Positions 23,718-34,851 of a stretch of DNA of 64,000 bases are shown piece by piece. Source of the stretch: Apoderus coryli (Eukaryota > Arthropoda > Insecta > Coleoptera > Attelabidae); the NCBI GenBank assembly GCA_911728435.2, contig OU452211.1, positions 11,514,428 through 11,578,427 of the forward strand, given 5' to 3'. A program made the position numbers and the translations under genes. Numbering within the stretch: position 1 is the first letter of the stretch; each line of letters begins with the position of its first letter. A model generated the notes under the pieces. It saw only the letters and a program-made list of their open reading frames with translations. It was not told the origin of the DNA and searched no databases.

Positions 23718-25007
23718 ACGGGTGATTCAGGGAAACGGCACGATTTGGCAACGCTGCGAGCGGAACAATAGAGGAGCTGCGGTCTTGCGACGTAAATGTT
23801 GTGAATCTAGAGAGTGGGAAGTTTAGTTATCATGGAGAAATGGTGAAAGTTTTGTGCGTGTACAACGAGCGTTTCGTTTATACTACCATTTGCCTCCCTG
23901 CGCCCCAGTTTCGTCTAACAAGGCTATTCTGACTTGGGTTAAGAATTTTAAAATTAGTGGTTCAACATCACAGAAAAGAGGTGGCAGTGTTAAAACTGCT
24001 CGCACACCAGAGCGTATTGAAGCGGTGCGAAACTCACTACACGCGAATTCTCGAAGATCCCTGCGACGACGAAGCTTAAACCTGCGATTCAGCTATACCA
24101 CTACGAGCAGAATTTTGCATAAAGAACTCCATTACCACCCATACAAAATCCAGATTGTCCAAGCCCTTAACGTTCGAGATTATCCCACCCGACTAGGGTT
24201 TTGTGAACAAATGTTGGAGCGTATTAATGAAAACGACAACTTGCTGCATAATCTTTGGATGAGTGATGAATCTCACTTTCTTCTCAGTGGGTACATCAGC
24301 AAACACAATTTCCGCTATTGGTCCGACAATAAACCGCGGCAATTACACGAAAGACCCCTATATTCAGAAAAGGTAACCGTGTGGTGTGCAATTTCTTCGT
24401 TAGGCATCATCGGACCTTATTTTTTTGAGGACGAGGATGGGCACGCAGTAACAGTAAACTCTGATCGCTACGGGCAGATGTTAAATAATTTTTTTCTTCC
24501 GGCAATCGAGAATTACAGAAATCAAGACACGACCTTTCAACAGGATGGTGCAACATGCCACACATTACGAGTGTCAATGGATTTATTAAGAAAATCATTC
24601 CCCGGTCGTCTTATGAGTAAAAACGGCGATATTCCCTGGCCACCTCGTAGTCCGGACCTCTCCCTATGCGACTACTTTCTTTGGGGGTATCTTAAGTCGA
24701 AAGTGTTTCAAAGTACCCCCCAAGAACTATCGAGGCTTTGAAAGAACGGATACGCGAAGAAGTGGAAGCAATACCTCAAGAAATGTTACTCAATGTCGTA
24801 AACAGCTTTGTACTACGGCTGCAAGAATGTGTCCGACAAAATGGAGGCCACCTTTCCAATATCATCTTCAAAAACTGAATATTTCTTCACTTAAACATTA
24901 ATTTCCATCTATGTAGTATACGGTTTTCTTATTAAATCTAATAAAAATATATTATTTCAGTTTTTTTTTGTTTATTTGAAATCGTACCGTTTCATTGAAT
25001 CACCTGT
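23718..25007 (+). mobile_element. Second DD41D-type transposon, inactive
   Basis: The ends are inverted repeats beginning ACGGGTGATTCAGGGAAACG and, at the other end, ACAGGTGATTCAATGAAACG, about 28 bp with a few mismatches. TA lies on both sides (23,716-23,717 and 25,008-25,009). It is 1,290 bp long with a broken transposase on the plus strand. The ends are unrelated to those of the CAGGGTGGTCC element, so it is a different family. Confidence 0.88.
23854..24878 (+). pseudogene. Broken DD41D transposase
   Basis: The frame encodes an HTH region (AILTWVKNFKISGSTSQKR), then MSDESHFLLSG with the first catalytic Asp, QQDGATCH with the second, and RSPDLSLCDYFLWG with the third. Forty-one residues separate the last two, as in the 370-aa transposase above. 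The frame is lost at a run of six C near 24,717-24,722: the expected continuation, beginning PRTIEALKERIREEVEAIPQ, is in the next frame and runs to a stop at about 24,878. The start is also unclear, because the ATG at 23,832 meets a TGA after four codons. Confidence 0.85.
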
Positions 25008-25189
25008 TATAATGATACTATACTGTTGAGAGTATTTTTATTATTAATTTGCATTTTTTCTGATAATGTAGTCTTTTATTTTTATTTTTGGTTCTTGAAT
25101 ATTTATGTAATCTAACCATACTCTTGTTATAAGATGTATAATCTTACAGAACAATAAAGTTATTATTATTATTATATAGGTTGAGCACT

Positions 25190-26345
25190 TCTATTGGCTG
25201 GAAAGCCGCTTAAATTAAGTGAGAAAATAAGAATTTTCAATTGTGGGGTCCCTCTTTGTAAGAAGTTTTCGTTTTGGCCATTATCAATGCCAGTGTGAGT
25301 AAAAAATAGGTCTGGTTTATGGTAACTGGTGAGAATTTTAAGCACGTTAAAATCTTACGTAAATTCCTTCATGATCGGTAGCAAAGAAACTCAGTTACAA
25401 CAGCTTTTCAACCATCTTCGAAACAGAAGCTTTTATAAAGGGTGTCCAAAATTGAGGTATCATTTTAATTTTGCTGCCATTTTTTTTCTACTTGTAATTT
25501 TTATTCGAAATTTTTATTTTCAGATTTTAAATACATTCCGGTTAGTTAATATGGAACGTTACATGAAGGAACAACGTGTTTTTAATATTAAAACATTTTT
25601 TGAAAATGGCAAAAGTAACTGCCTTTTTAAAGAAAAAATTTGTTAGCCACATTGCTAAAAAGTCAAAAATTTTCGACCAACGGGATATTGAAAAATTTCT
25701 TGAAAATGCACTGGATGAAATACATTTAATGACAAAGGTAAGCAATCATATTGTGAATCAAAAAACTATAATTTTACTCTTCAAAAATATAATTTTAGGT
25801 AGTGTTGACTGTAGAAGTATTGAACTCACAAATATGATGATAGATCATGTAGTTAATAAAGACGATATCTTAATAATTCACGTTCCAGACACAAAAACTC
25901 ATAAGCGGCGAACTTTTACTGTATGCAACACGAAACAAAAAGAAAATACTACTGACGTATCAATATGCAAAAAGTATTTAAGTCTACGTCCCAAAAATAT
26001 GAATTCTCGACGATTATTTGTGAAATACAGTGCTGGAAAATGTTCAGCCCAAAATGTAGGACATTATACAATTGATGCAATTCGTTCTAAGATATCTTTT
26101 TATTTAAACCTACCGAATTTCAAAGAATATACTGGACATGCGTTCAGAAGAACATATTGCCACTGAAATGGATGGAAATCAGCTACCGTATCAGAAGGCT
26201 AAATAACAAAATTAGAGTAGCTAAAAATTTTGGACTGCAATCATCAACCTACATCAAAAACATCCTCGAACGGTTTGCCTGCTTCGACCACAACATACCA
26301 TTTATTAAAAGCACATTGGTGAACCTGAAACCCGTACTGAAGCTG
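25190..26345 (+). pseudogene. Crypton-like tyrosine recombinase remnant
   Basis: An open frame (about 25,576-26,166) reads an N-terminal helical segment (SKIFDQRDIEKFLENALDEI) followed by VDCRSIELTNM, LIIHVPDTKTHKRR and YTGHAFRRT. These correspond to the first Arg, the Lys-bearing beta hairpin and the H-x-x-R of tyrosine recombinases. Just downstream, in another frame, WKSATVSEG followed by TAA matches the segment that precedes the catalytic Tyr (usually GWKSATVAEGY). The DNA between RRT and WKS is deleted. A consensus donor (AAAG|GTAAGC near 25,737) and an acceptor near 25,798 suggest an intron that the frame happens to cross. Cryptons move with this enzyme class. It is dead because of the deletion and the missing Tyr. 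Confidence 0.65.
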
Positions 26346-26551
26346 ACATCATGAAAAGCTCAGTAAGTACTGACGGTTTATCAGCTGTAGTCTCCATCAA
26401 AAATTCATCATCAGCTTTAACAAGTAATATTACAGAGCTGCTACTAAACAGGGAATCACTTTTACTAATTGTACAATTCAAAGTCCCATTTTTTACCTAA
26501 ATATAACAAACAATACAGACTAAGTTTGTTTAATTAGTTATAGTTTATATA

Positions 26552-27080
26552 CGGCATGTTTTTTAAGTAAGTACCGTTTTGGAATTAAAAAAAGACGTGC
26601 AAAGATATCGCAATAATTTTATTTTTACATGAAAGACTGCACCTTAATCTACTTTTCTACATAATTTCCGTGAATATTGAGGCACTTGTCATAACGTGGC
26701 ACCAGTTTTTGAATACCCTCCTCATAAAATTCTGCCACCTGACTTGTAAACCACTGTATCACAAATGTCATCATCACCCAAAAGAGTGAAGTTTAAGCAA
26801 ACAATTTCTGCCCGGAAAATCATGTGCACAGTTTTTTTGGGACAGAAAAGGAGTATTGCTAGTGGAGTTTCTGCATTTGTGATACAGTGGTTAACAAGTC
26901 AGGCGGCAGAATTTTATTCAAAAACTGGTGCCACGTTTTGACAAGTGCCTCAATATTCACGGAAATTATGTAGAAAAGTAGATTAAGGTACAGGCTTTCA
27001 TGTAAAAATAAAATTATTGCGATATCTTTGCACGTCTTTTTTTAATTCCAAAACGGTACTTACTTAAAAAACATGCCTCG
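26552..27080. mobile_element. mariner-derived foldback element
   Basis: Two inverted arms (about 26,552-26,765 and 26,870-27,080, nearly identical) flank a short centre, with TA on both outer sides. Read on the plus strand, the right arm encodes a mariner C-terminus (LVPRYDKCLNIHGNYVEK-like, in pieces). The centre holds SPKRVKFKQTISARKIMCTV, a mariner core motif. So the element is an internally deleted mariner whose 3' end has been duplicated in inverted orientation. Confidence 0.8.
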
Positions 27081-27239
27081 TAGTTAATCATAATACTTAA
27101 GCTGCCTTTGAATTGTGAGGTTTTTTTTCTTGCGAAGTTTGTTCAATCATCAGTAACAAGAAACCGGTTAGCTAATTGTTCTGTTATCGTTATCTAGTAG
27201 TGTGTGAAATTTGTAATTTCTATTAATTATTGCAGTTTT

Positions 27240-27330
27240 GTATTTTTTTATGTATCTATGTTATATTGCTCTGTAAAAGGATTATTCTGTTGGGCAATAA
27301 ATTCTATTATTATTATTATTATTTAGTATG
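27240..27330 (+). mobile_element. LINE 3' end fragment with (TTA)n tail
   Basis: The sequence GGGCAATAAATTC followed by a TATTATTATTATT tail resembles the other LINE 3' ends of this window (25,160 and 20,985). No coding part is attached. Confidence 0.5.
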
Positions 27331-28029
27331 TTTAATGTTTTTATTTTCTTTTGTTTTTGTATTACCTACAAATGTACGGTGCCGGCAGAAAAATAATCTG
27401 TAAAGCATGGCGGTAAAGTGATTTTTTCAGGCTTCAAGAAGTGTCCGGGCTCGCTAGTACATTTCTTCTTTCAGCCTGAAAAAATGACACGTTACCCCCT
27501 AGGAATACAATATTTTCCTTTTAGAAAAATCCATCGAGAACGCCAACTTCATTATTACCAGAAACTAATAAGTACTTACAAAATCAATACTACTTAAGAT
27601 TTCTTTTAAATTAATATTAGGTATACACACTGTCGACTTTGACCTTAAACAACAACATTATTTCAGTTATGCACTGGCAGAAAACCGGTTATTATTATAA
27701 CTATTACATTATTACCTTTAAACAATTACTTAACCTATTACGCCATTTATATGTAACAAACAATTGCACATATACAGGGTGTGTGTGCTACTTAGGGTAT
27801 TGATTAAGTGAACTCCACATTTTTACTTTTAAAATTTTAATTTAATTGCTTAAAGTATTTGAGATTTTTATACAAATAGACAAACATCGCCAGAGAATGT
27901 TAATAATATTTTTGTAACACTCATTATGCGGTTTTAAGTTCAAATTAATTCTTAAAGAAAATGATTTGTCCAAAAAAATACGTGGAGTTCGCATAACCAA
28001 TAAGTAACACAAGTGAGAAGGAACATTAA

Positions 28030-28380
28030 TTAAAAGTTGTAATCCTGACTTTGGCGAAGTCGCCAATTAAATATGTTCTTTTTATATTTTAAATTATAGT
28101 AAGCTGTTCATTTAAATGATTTATTTTAAACATATTCCTACAAAAAAACTTGATAATTACAAAAAAAACCTAATAATACAGCTTGATTGTTTTAGTTTGT
28201 TTTTTGCTTTAGTAATATTCTAGTGATAAAGAAGGAAACTGTAGATTCATGAAATTTGTAGTCTTGACTTTGGCGAACTCGCCAATTTAACACATTTACT
28301 TTATCCTTATCGATTCTTTTTTAAATATCATTAAACTATTTATTAATCATAATAATGATATACAAAAAGAAAAAGAAAAT
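28030..28380. repeat. Two direct repeats around TGGCGAA(G/C)TCGCCA
   Basis: The segments at about 28,036 and 28,261 both read CTTGACTTTGGCGAA or a close variant, then TCGCCAATT, with similar AT-rich flanks, about 225 bp apart. Each core is a small palindrome. The origin is unknown. Confidence 0.55.
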
Positions 28381-28559
28381 TTTAGAAATAACTATGGTTT
28401 TTTAATTTTGATTCGACTTTTATTTTCCATTACTGTATTTTATTGGAGTAAGAAATGTAAAAGTCCGCATTTCAAAAACTCTGAGTACAATTTAATTTCT
28501 CTAAAATGGTTTAATTAGAGTGCCTAAATAGTCGGTTTTATTTATATAAAACAGTTTAC

Positions 28560-31500
28560 CTTGCAAAGAAGATCGACCATTATCATTCTACCTTCGGCGT
28601 CAGTATTAACAATTCTGACTCTAGCTCCTGATCTAGCTGTAATTACTTCATCAGCTACATAGCTGTTTGAGCCTATGCTGTTTCTGAAAACAGAAAAGGT
28701 TCGTGGTAATATTTCAAAATCAATAAATAAAATGATTTTTATCAGCGTTGTTGTAGTGGAATTTTGGATTAAGCTTTAAGCGTTGCTCGTGTACCTATAT
28801 CTAGTGATATTGATCATGATTACTGTTTTTTTGGCATTAACTACACATTTGATCTTCCACCAAAGACTTCGCTGAGTATAAACAACCGTGAATAAAGTTT
28901 AATTTTTGGTTGAGTTGCTTTGAAGTTATGGAGACATATTTGAATGATTTTTTATGGTTGCAAAGGAGATATGTTGATTAAAAATATCTCACTAACCTAA
29001 CAACACCCATCGCTGCAACAACTCGTACATCTTTGGGTTGTAGCAAATTGACGACTTGCATAAATCCAGCAACGGTTGCCGCCCCACACTTATCTCTTGA
29101 CATACCTTGCATTGCGCCGCCTATCTTGACATCTGCACCACCAGTATCGTAAGTTACACCTAAAAAACATCAACTAAGTTTTATTCAAGCTTCCATGAAA
29201 ATTGCTGAAATCTACTAAATATTTTTCTGGCCTAAACTTATGACTTGCTCAACTCAAAACCATAATATTTATTAAATACATGTAAAATAATGTGTTTATA
29301 TCGCTCTCAAAGAAAACTGGAGAGCCATTTTGGATACTTTATAATTAATAGAGCAATAAAGTAGGGAAAAACCTTCTTACCAAGCTCAAGAACCCACTCT
29401 GAAATTTATACTATACTCACAGACTTGTGCATATTTTGTATGACTGTGTTGAGAACATTTCAAAACAAATTTCAGTACGAAACTAAAAGGATCTTTCAAG
29501 TCAATGGGAAAGTTTATGAAAAGGTGTGGCAGAAAACTCCAATAAATATACAAAGGATAACTCTTGCAGCTCATGGATTTAATAAAAATGATGTTAAATT
29601 TGAACTTGAATTTGAGCGGTAGATTTTCGTAATACTGATAACGCATATAAGTCAAAATGTTGCTTACGAGCTTGATATGAACGGTAGGCAATTGTAAGAG
29701 TGTTTATTTAGTAAGAGGTTTGAACTTTAATGTACATAAACAACGATCGATGTTCCTTGAGACGTTTGTCCAATATATACTTTAGAACAACTCCCGAAAG
29801 TCAAATTATACACTCCCGACTTCAATAATCTTTATTTGTCTTGTCTTAATTGTTCTGAATGCATTTCCATAATGTGTTACTGGTTTTGAATGCTATGGAA
29901 TAATTTTGTTTTTTAAGAAAACGGGAAATATCATTACTAGGGATTTATTTAGTTAATGGTTAGGGTAAACTTCGTTGAGGGCTATGAATAAGTTTGAAGT
30001 TATTTATTTCCTTGTAAGTCTGAGTTTTATGGTTACCTTTGCCAACGAAAAATAATGTTTTCTTTGGACTTTCCGGAGGATTATATTCTAAAAATACGAT
30101 TCTGCCTTTGTGTCGTTCCACAACACTTGCCGCTCGATCTACAGCAGAAAATAGCGGAAATTCTTTCAAAATCTCATTACTGTCTTGCAGAACACTAATT
30201 TTGACATTGCTATTTTCAAATAGATTTTTAACGTATTCTTCAACATTTGGCGGGCACATTCTACAAAAAAAAAACATACAATGAATTACTGATTTGGTTA
30301 TCAACTTTAAAGTTGTATGCAAATTATTCCCATAGTGTTATGTTCAAAAATAGAGGGCTCAGATGTAAATCATGTGCTACAACTAATGGAGAGTAAGTTA
30401 ATTCAACAAAATCCTTGAAACAATAATGGCAAACTTACTCCAAAGCTTTAATCAAGAAATCCGTAAAAGTAAGGTGATTAAATTTAGTAGTTTTTATACT
30501 TTACCTTTCTGGATCGGCATCACCGATATCTTTGGCAACTCTTCTTCCATTTTCTAAAATATTTGCTAATTTCACTAACTCTTTGGTTTGATCAGCATTG
30601 CTTGTATAAACTCCCAAATACTCAACTTTATCAGTTTTGGACGGGTCATGTTCTCTGACTTGTATTGGCTGAAGAAAAATTTATAAAATAAATCCATTTA
30701 TTTAATAGAGAACAGAATGTTGCTTTGATCGGGAATTATCTTAAAATAAATAGTCTAGTCTAAACTGGAACTTAAAATCAACAACATATATTGTCTGCTT
30801 GTTACGTTCCATCAGGATTATCCAAGAACACACTGTATATATGATAAAAACTGATAATATACCTAAATCAAACATTGTATGGTTTCAATTTTATTACAAT
30901 CAAATCTAGAAACTGATCTGTGATTAAAACCTTTTTATTGTTCCTAACAAAGATTAATACACAATAAATCTTTGGACTGGTAAATATTGATATGGGCGTT
31001 TACCTGTATGTACAGGGTGTCCAGATTTCGTTATAATTGCGGGGACACGTTGCTACTTTTTTGTGAAACTCACGATGCCAATGCTCTAATCATATTTTAG
31101 TAACTTCCCCAATAACGGAGATACCCTGTACTTACTTATTAAAGATTACATATAAAATAAATATATATTTTTTGTTATGACATACGAGGCTGTGATGTGA
31201 GGTTTCCAGCTGATAAAGAAGGATATTTTTAGTGAATTATTTCAGTTTGTTTTTCTATATTATCTCCATTAAGCCTTTATCCTTTTATCTCACACTGTAC
31301 GTGGTCTATCAATGTGTACTTTGTAAATACATGCATCATTGTTATAATATGTTTTATATTGATATGATAATGTAGGTATTTAATGCAGGATGATTTTGAA
31401 TCGAAAAAAGTATACCTACAGATATAATAATTAAAACATAATAATAAATATTTATTTTTGTAATTCGATATCGATTCTGTTTGATAAAACTTGTTGCCTA

Positions 31501-33000
31501 GTAACAATATTAGTGTACAAATCGCTTGGTATTATTAAATTAAATTTTATGCATTTATTTCGATATTTTAAATTAAGCTTTACATACCACGTATAAAGCT
31601 TCCAAAGCCCCCAATAGAGTCACTAATTTGGCGTCAGTGAACCATTCGTGATCTTCTAGAATCAATAGTGGTCGTTTAACACCAGCTTTTAAAGCTCTCT
31701 GGACACCTTTTACTGCAGCTCGTTGAAGACATCGTACATCATCCACATCGGGATCTAAGGAGCCCGTGGGAGCAGAAACGAATCGACCTATAAATTAGAA
31801 GAGAATCAGTATTAACCTATTCTTTATTATGGTAAGAATTTCAGTGCCAAAACGTTCTTTGCAACTGGCAATCAAACGGAGTCATATTTAAAGTTGTAGA
31901 AATAGAGGAAGGTTTTGTAAATATATGGGGTACACAAGATCCATAATGCACAGTTTCCGCGCAAAGGACGATCGGATTTTGGATACATTGGGTAATTGAA
32001 TCCTGGAAATGTTCTTTTTTAACACGACAGGAAGAAAATCAATACAACTAGCTTTACGAAGCCTCTTTTGTCTAGATGGAAGCGTTTGTAGATATCATGC
32101 AAAATAACACCTAAATTTTCTGTTCGAAATTTAGTTGATTTGTGAGCTTTAACAGAGAGAGATAATTTGAAAGTCAATTGTCAGTGTGGATAATGTACAA
32201 ATTTAAATTTAAGGCATTCCATCAATCTGGCGTGTTTGCTCGCTTTGGATTCGGTTCGTTGATTGCTGCCCAATCAGATCACGGTGTTTTGGATTCTGGT
32301 GTGTAATAGTGAAGCCATCTTTCATCCATTATTGTCACATATCGACGATAGAATTCCATTTTGTTGCTTTATCAAAACTCCAAATTCATTTTTTTAAATA
32401 ACAAACGATGCTTCACACGAAATGGTATAACTTACGAATCAATGGTCAGATTGCTGTCAATTTTGTACAAGTATCGTTTAAAGGTTAGGACTAAATAAAA
32501 ATCATATGAAAAAAATTCTAGTAACGCCATCTATGTGTTATCCTATGGCCTTTTTGAATGGACTATATACTAATCTCAGTTTCGTCATAATAGTCAGTGC
32601 TAAGGTCGCCATCTATAATTCACTTTGTAAACTATACTTACTAGGTATTGATTATGTTGCCAGTTGCCAGAAAAGTTAAAATACGTTGTTCGTAAATATA
32701 AACATAATAATCTCACCTGCGGGCAGTTGTACTGGTAATACAGTGATATCTGACGATAACGATTGATCGTATTTTAACGCTGCTGAAATCGAGTTTTCCA
32801 GTATCGTGGAACTAAATTTAGTTTGTGGCGTCCAAATCAAAATAATACCGTCATATTCACTAGATGATAGGGAATTTTCTTCAACTAGTTTCGTGTGGTG
32901 CGAACTAAACAGTCCGGAAAATAATAAATATATAGGAATTAGTTTTTAAAAAAATAAATTTAAAGAACCAAAATAATTATATTTACCCTTTAAGAACCAT
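28560..33000 (-). CDS. M17 leucine aminopeptidase family, exons 1-7
   Basis: Exons (minus): 32,987-33,000 (ATG), 32,717-32,904, 31,588-31,787, 30,505-30,668, 30,037-30,260, 28,997-29,159 and 28,560-28,683. All have GT/AG borders and consistent phases, giving 359 codons; exon 8 is at 8,665-8,764. The protein resembles the putative aminopeptidase W07G4.4 group (Drosophila granny smith is probably a relative), which cleaves N-terminal residues from peptides in the cytosol. GDADPER lies in exon 4. The metal and catalytic set is complete: the Lys of VGKG (exons 5/6), Asp of YDTGG, Lys of ADVK, Asp of SRDKCGAA (exon 6), and Asp, Glu and Arg of NTDAEGR (exon 7). No signal peptide is seen, consistent with a cytosolic enzyme. 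The C-terminal part of roughly 130 residues is outside what I found. The intron before exon 3 holds a decayed mariner and the one before exon 4 a small MITE. Confidence 0.92.
31013..31128. mobile_element. 116-bp MITE with CAGGGT ends and TA duplication
   Basis: It begins CAGGGTGTCC after TA and ends with ACCCTG before TA, inside the intron between aminopeptidase exons 3 and 4. It is far too short to code for anything. The ends resemble those of many insect Tc1/mariner-derived MITEs. Confidence 0.55.
31850..32570 (-). pseudogene. Decayed mariner transposase in aminopeptidase intron
   Basis: The minus strand at about 32,360-32,210 reads YVTIMDERWLHYYTPESKTP, a stop, then SDWAAINEPNPKRANTP. This is the catalytic-Asp region of mariner (normally DETWIHHYTPESK). 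Several stops and frame changes follow. The outer limits are uncertain because no clean terminal repeats were seen. Confidence 0.5.
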
Positions 33001-34851
33001 TGTTTAACTATTTCCTTAGCATACAAATATTATTACGTGACAAATAATACACTGACAACAACAAAGCGCTTTGCGTTATTCCTTTACTCGTTTTGCCATA
33101 AAATTATTTCAGTCTCATAGTGGGAGAACGGTAGATAACATTTATATAAAGCCTTGCTCTCAATGTTGCCACAACTCCACATGAGTTTGTAATTCATTTA
33201 TTACAATAACTAAAATTAATACACAAAGACCTAATCTCGTGAGATGACGAATCAAACAACAATGACCAGTGTATAGTCTGACCAGGCAACGCAGATGAGA
33301 TCTACCCATACCCAACAACTCCTTGGTCCTTGATTTCGATGGATTAATAAACTCCTTTGAATGTACTAAACCTGAATAATTTTGAGAGTCAGATTATTGT
33401 TTTTCCCGATATTAGAGAGTCTGTTTTGACAATTCCACAGTGTTCTTGATGTGGATATTGATGAGCCTAGGAAAATTATGTTAGTCTTGCAATTTTCAAG
33501 AGAAGTTTACCTACTGCCTACTGGTCCTTCAGGTTGAGTTGAGGTTCTACCAAACCAAATAGTCTATGGTCGATTACACACATACAAAACATTAAAATAG
33601 GGGCCTATATATAAGCAAAAGTATTTGAGATACTCTACTAGATCGCAAAGTATAAGACTACCTAAATTTGATTTTGTTACCAATTTCATATCATAGATAA
33701 AGAGGGTTTTACCAATCAAAACCACAGATGCATCAAGTGTTTACAACCGGGGTGTATATTAACCAAAATTACAAGTATAAGACCCGGAACTTAATATTGC
33801 CAATAGGAGAAAGTTTCATCATGGTTGTTTTAGTTAATATTTGTTTAATTACATCTAAATCTCCCTCTTGGTTCCAGCTAAATATATTGTAATTGTAATA
33901 ATGTCCCGAATGTCAATGTAAGACTCAAAGTCAAAATAACACAGAACTTTTAAATCTTAATATAAACAAACTTAAAGCTTCTTAAGGATAGCAACTTCGA
34001 AATATTGTCCAAGAAATATCCTGGTAATGGCTCTACGAGAACAGAGATAATATATTTATGGAAGTAATATTTTTATATTACTAGACATGTATTACAATTT
34101 TAATTCACTGGCAACGCTGCTTTCAATATAGGAAGTCTGGTTATCTATTCCGATTAAAACTACGTAGGTAAAATTAAACCATACAGTCAACAAAATCTTG
34201 AATCCATTTTAGGTCTAATTTTGCTGTCTTTGATTCCAATTTTTCTTCTAAGGAAATAAATAGTTTAAAGTCTATAGCGAGGCTGCCTCATAAAAGGTAG
34301 AATTCTGTACATTATACAACCATTTAGTTCACAGCTTTCGTCTAGATGGCAGCAGCATTTTTTGTGATATACGAGGTATTCTTACAACAAAAAGAGACAC
34401 AAACTGTCTTACCTTGACTACAATATGAAAAATCGAATATTTAATTTTTTTAATTATGGTCTTTGAGGAATATAAAAACTCAAATAGGAGAAGATAATAT
34501 TTCACCTATTTGATGATAATAGTTGCCATAATATGTCAAAACGACGTTACTTCATTTACAATGCCTCTTTGTGTATTTAGAGTGACATTAGTAGAGCAGT
34601 AATAATACTAATTTAACTTAGGGACTATTAAAATCAAAAATTGAAAAACTCAAATTGTTTATTACTTTGTAACTTATATTTTACATCTTAAATGAAAACT
34701 CAACGAAATGTCTAGTTCCAACCAGTTTATTTACAACAATTACGTATTTAAAATAGTAAATAACAATATTTAAATAAATAAATTACTCTATCTTTACTTG
34801 TTCACCATAACGCAACTTTCAAAATTGAAAGTTTCCTTTGTTTACATATGT
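33001..34851. other. Intergenic, aminopeptidase to Osiris A
   Basis: Holds the aminopeptidase promoter side (right of 33,000) and the 3' side of Osiris A. No TATA box or exon could be supported. Confidence 0.4.

Larger units (their letters stand above)
22581..25180 (+). pseudogene. LINE remnant with C-terminal zinc knuckle, split by a transposon
   Basis: Three successive plus-strand frames (22,593-22,880, 22,880-23,227, 23,205-23,594) cover the region after the RT active site: SEKTKVMCFSRGG, TYLGVDFSS, then a C-terminal CTMCNMHVDETLEHLLVEC. The last has the C-x2-C...H-x4-C knuckle found at the ends of some LINE proteins. Frameshifts separate the pieces and the RT core is absent. The 3' UTR is split at 23,717 by a 1.29-kb DNA transposon and resumes at 25,008, ending AATAAAGTTATTATTATTA at about 25,175. 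Confidence 0.7.

Noticed and set aside
27410..27515. Imperfect inverted repeat around TTTTTTCAGGCT and AGCCTGAAAAAA as a MITE
   Set aside because: Arms are only about 20 bp with mismatches and no target duplication was found; not strong enough to list.
29386..29691. Open frames on both strands in an aminopeptidase intron
   Set aside because: They lie wholly within an intron whose borders are fixed by exon phase, and no domain is visible.
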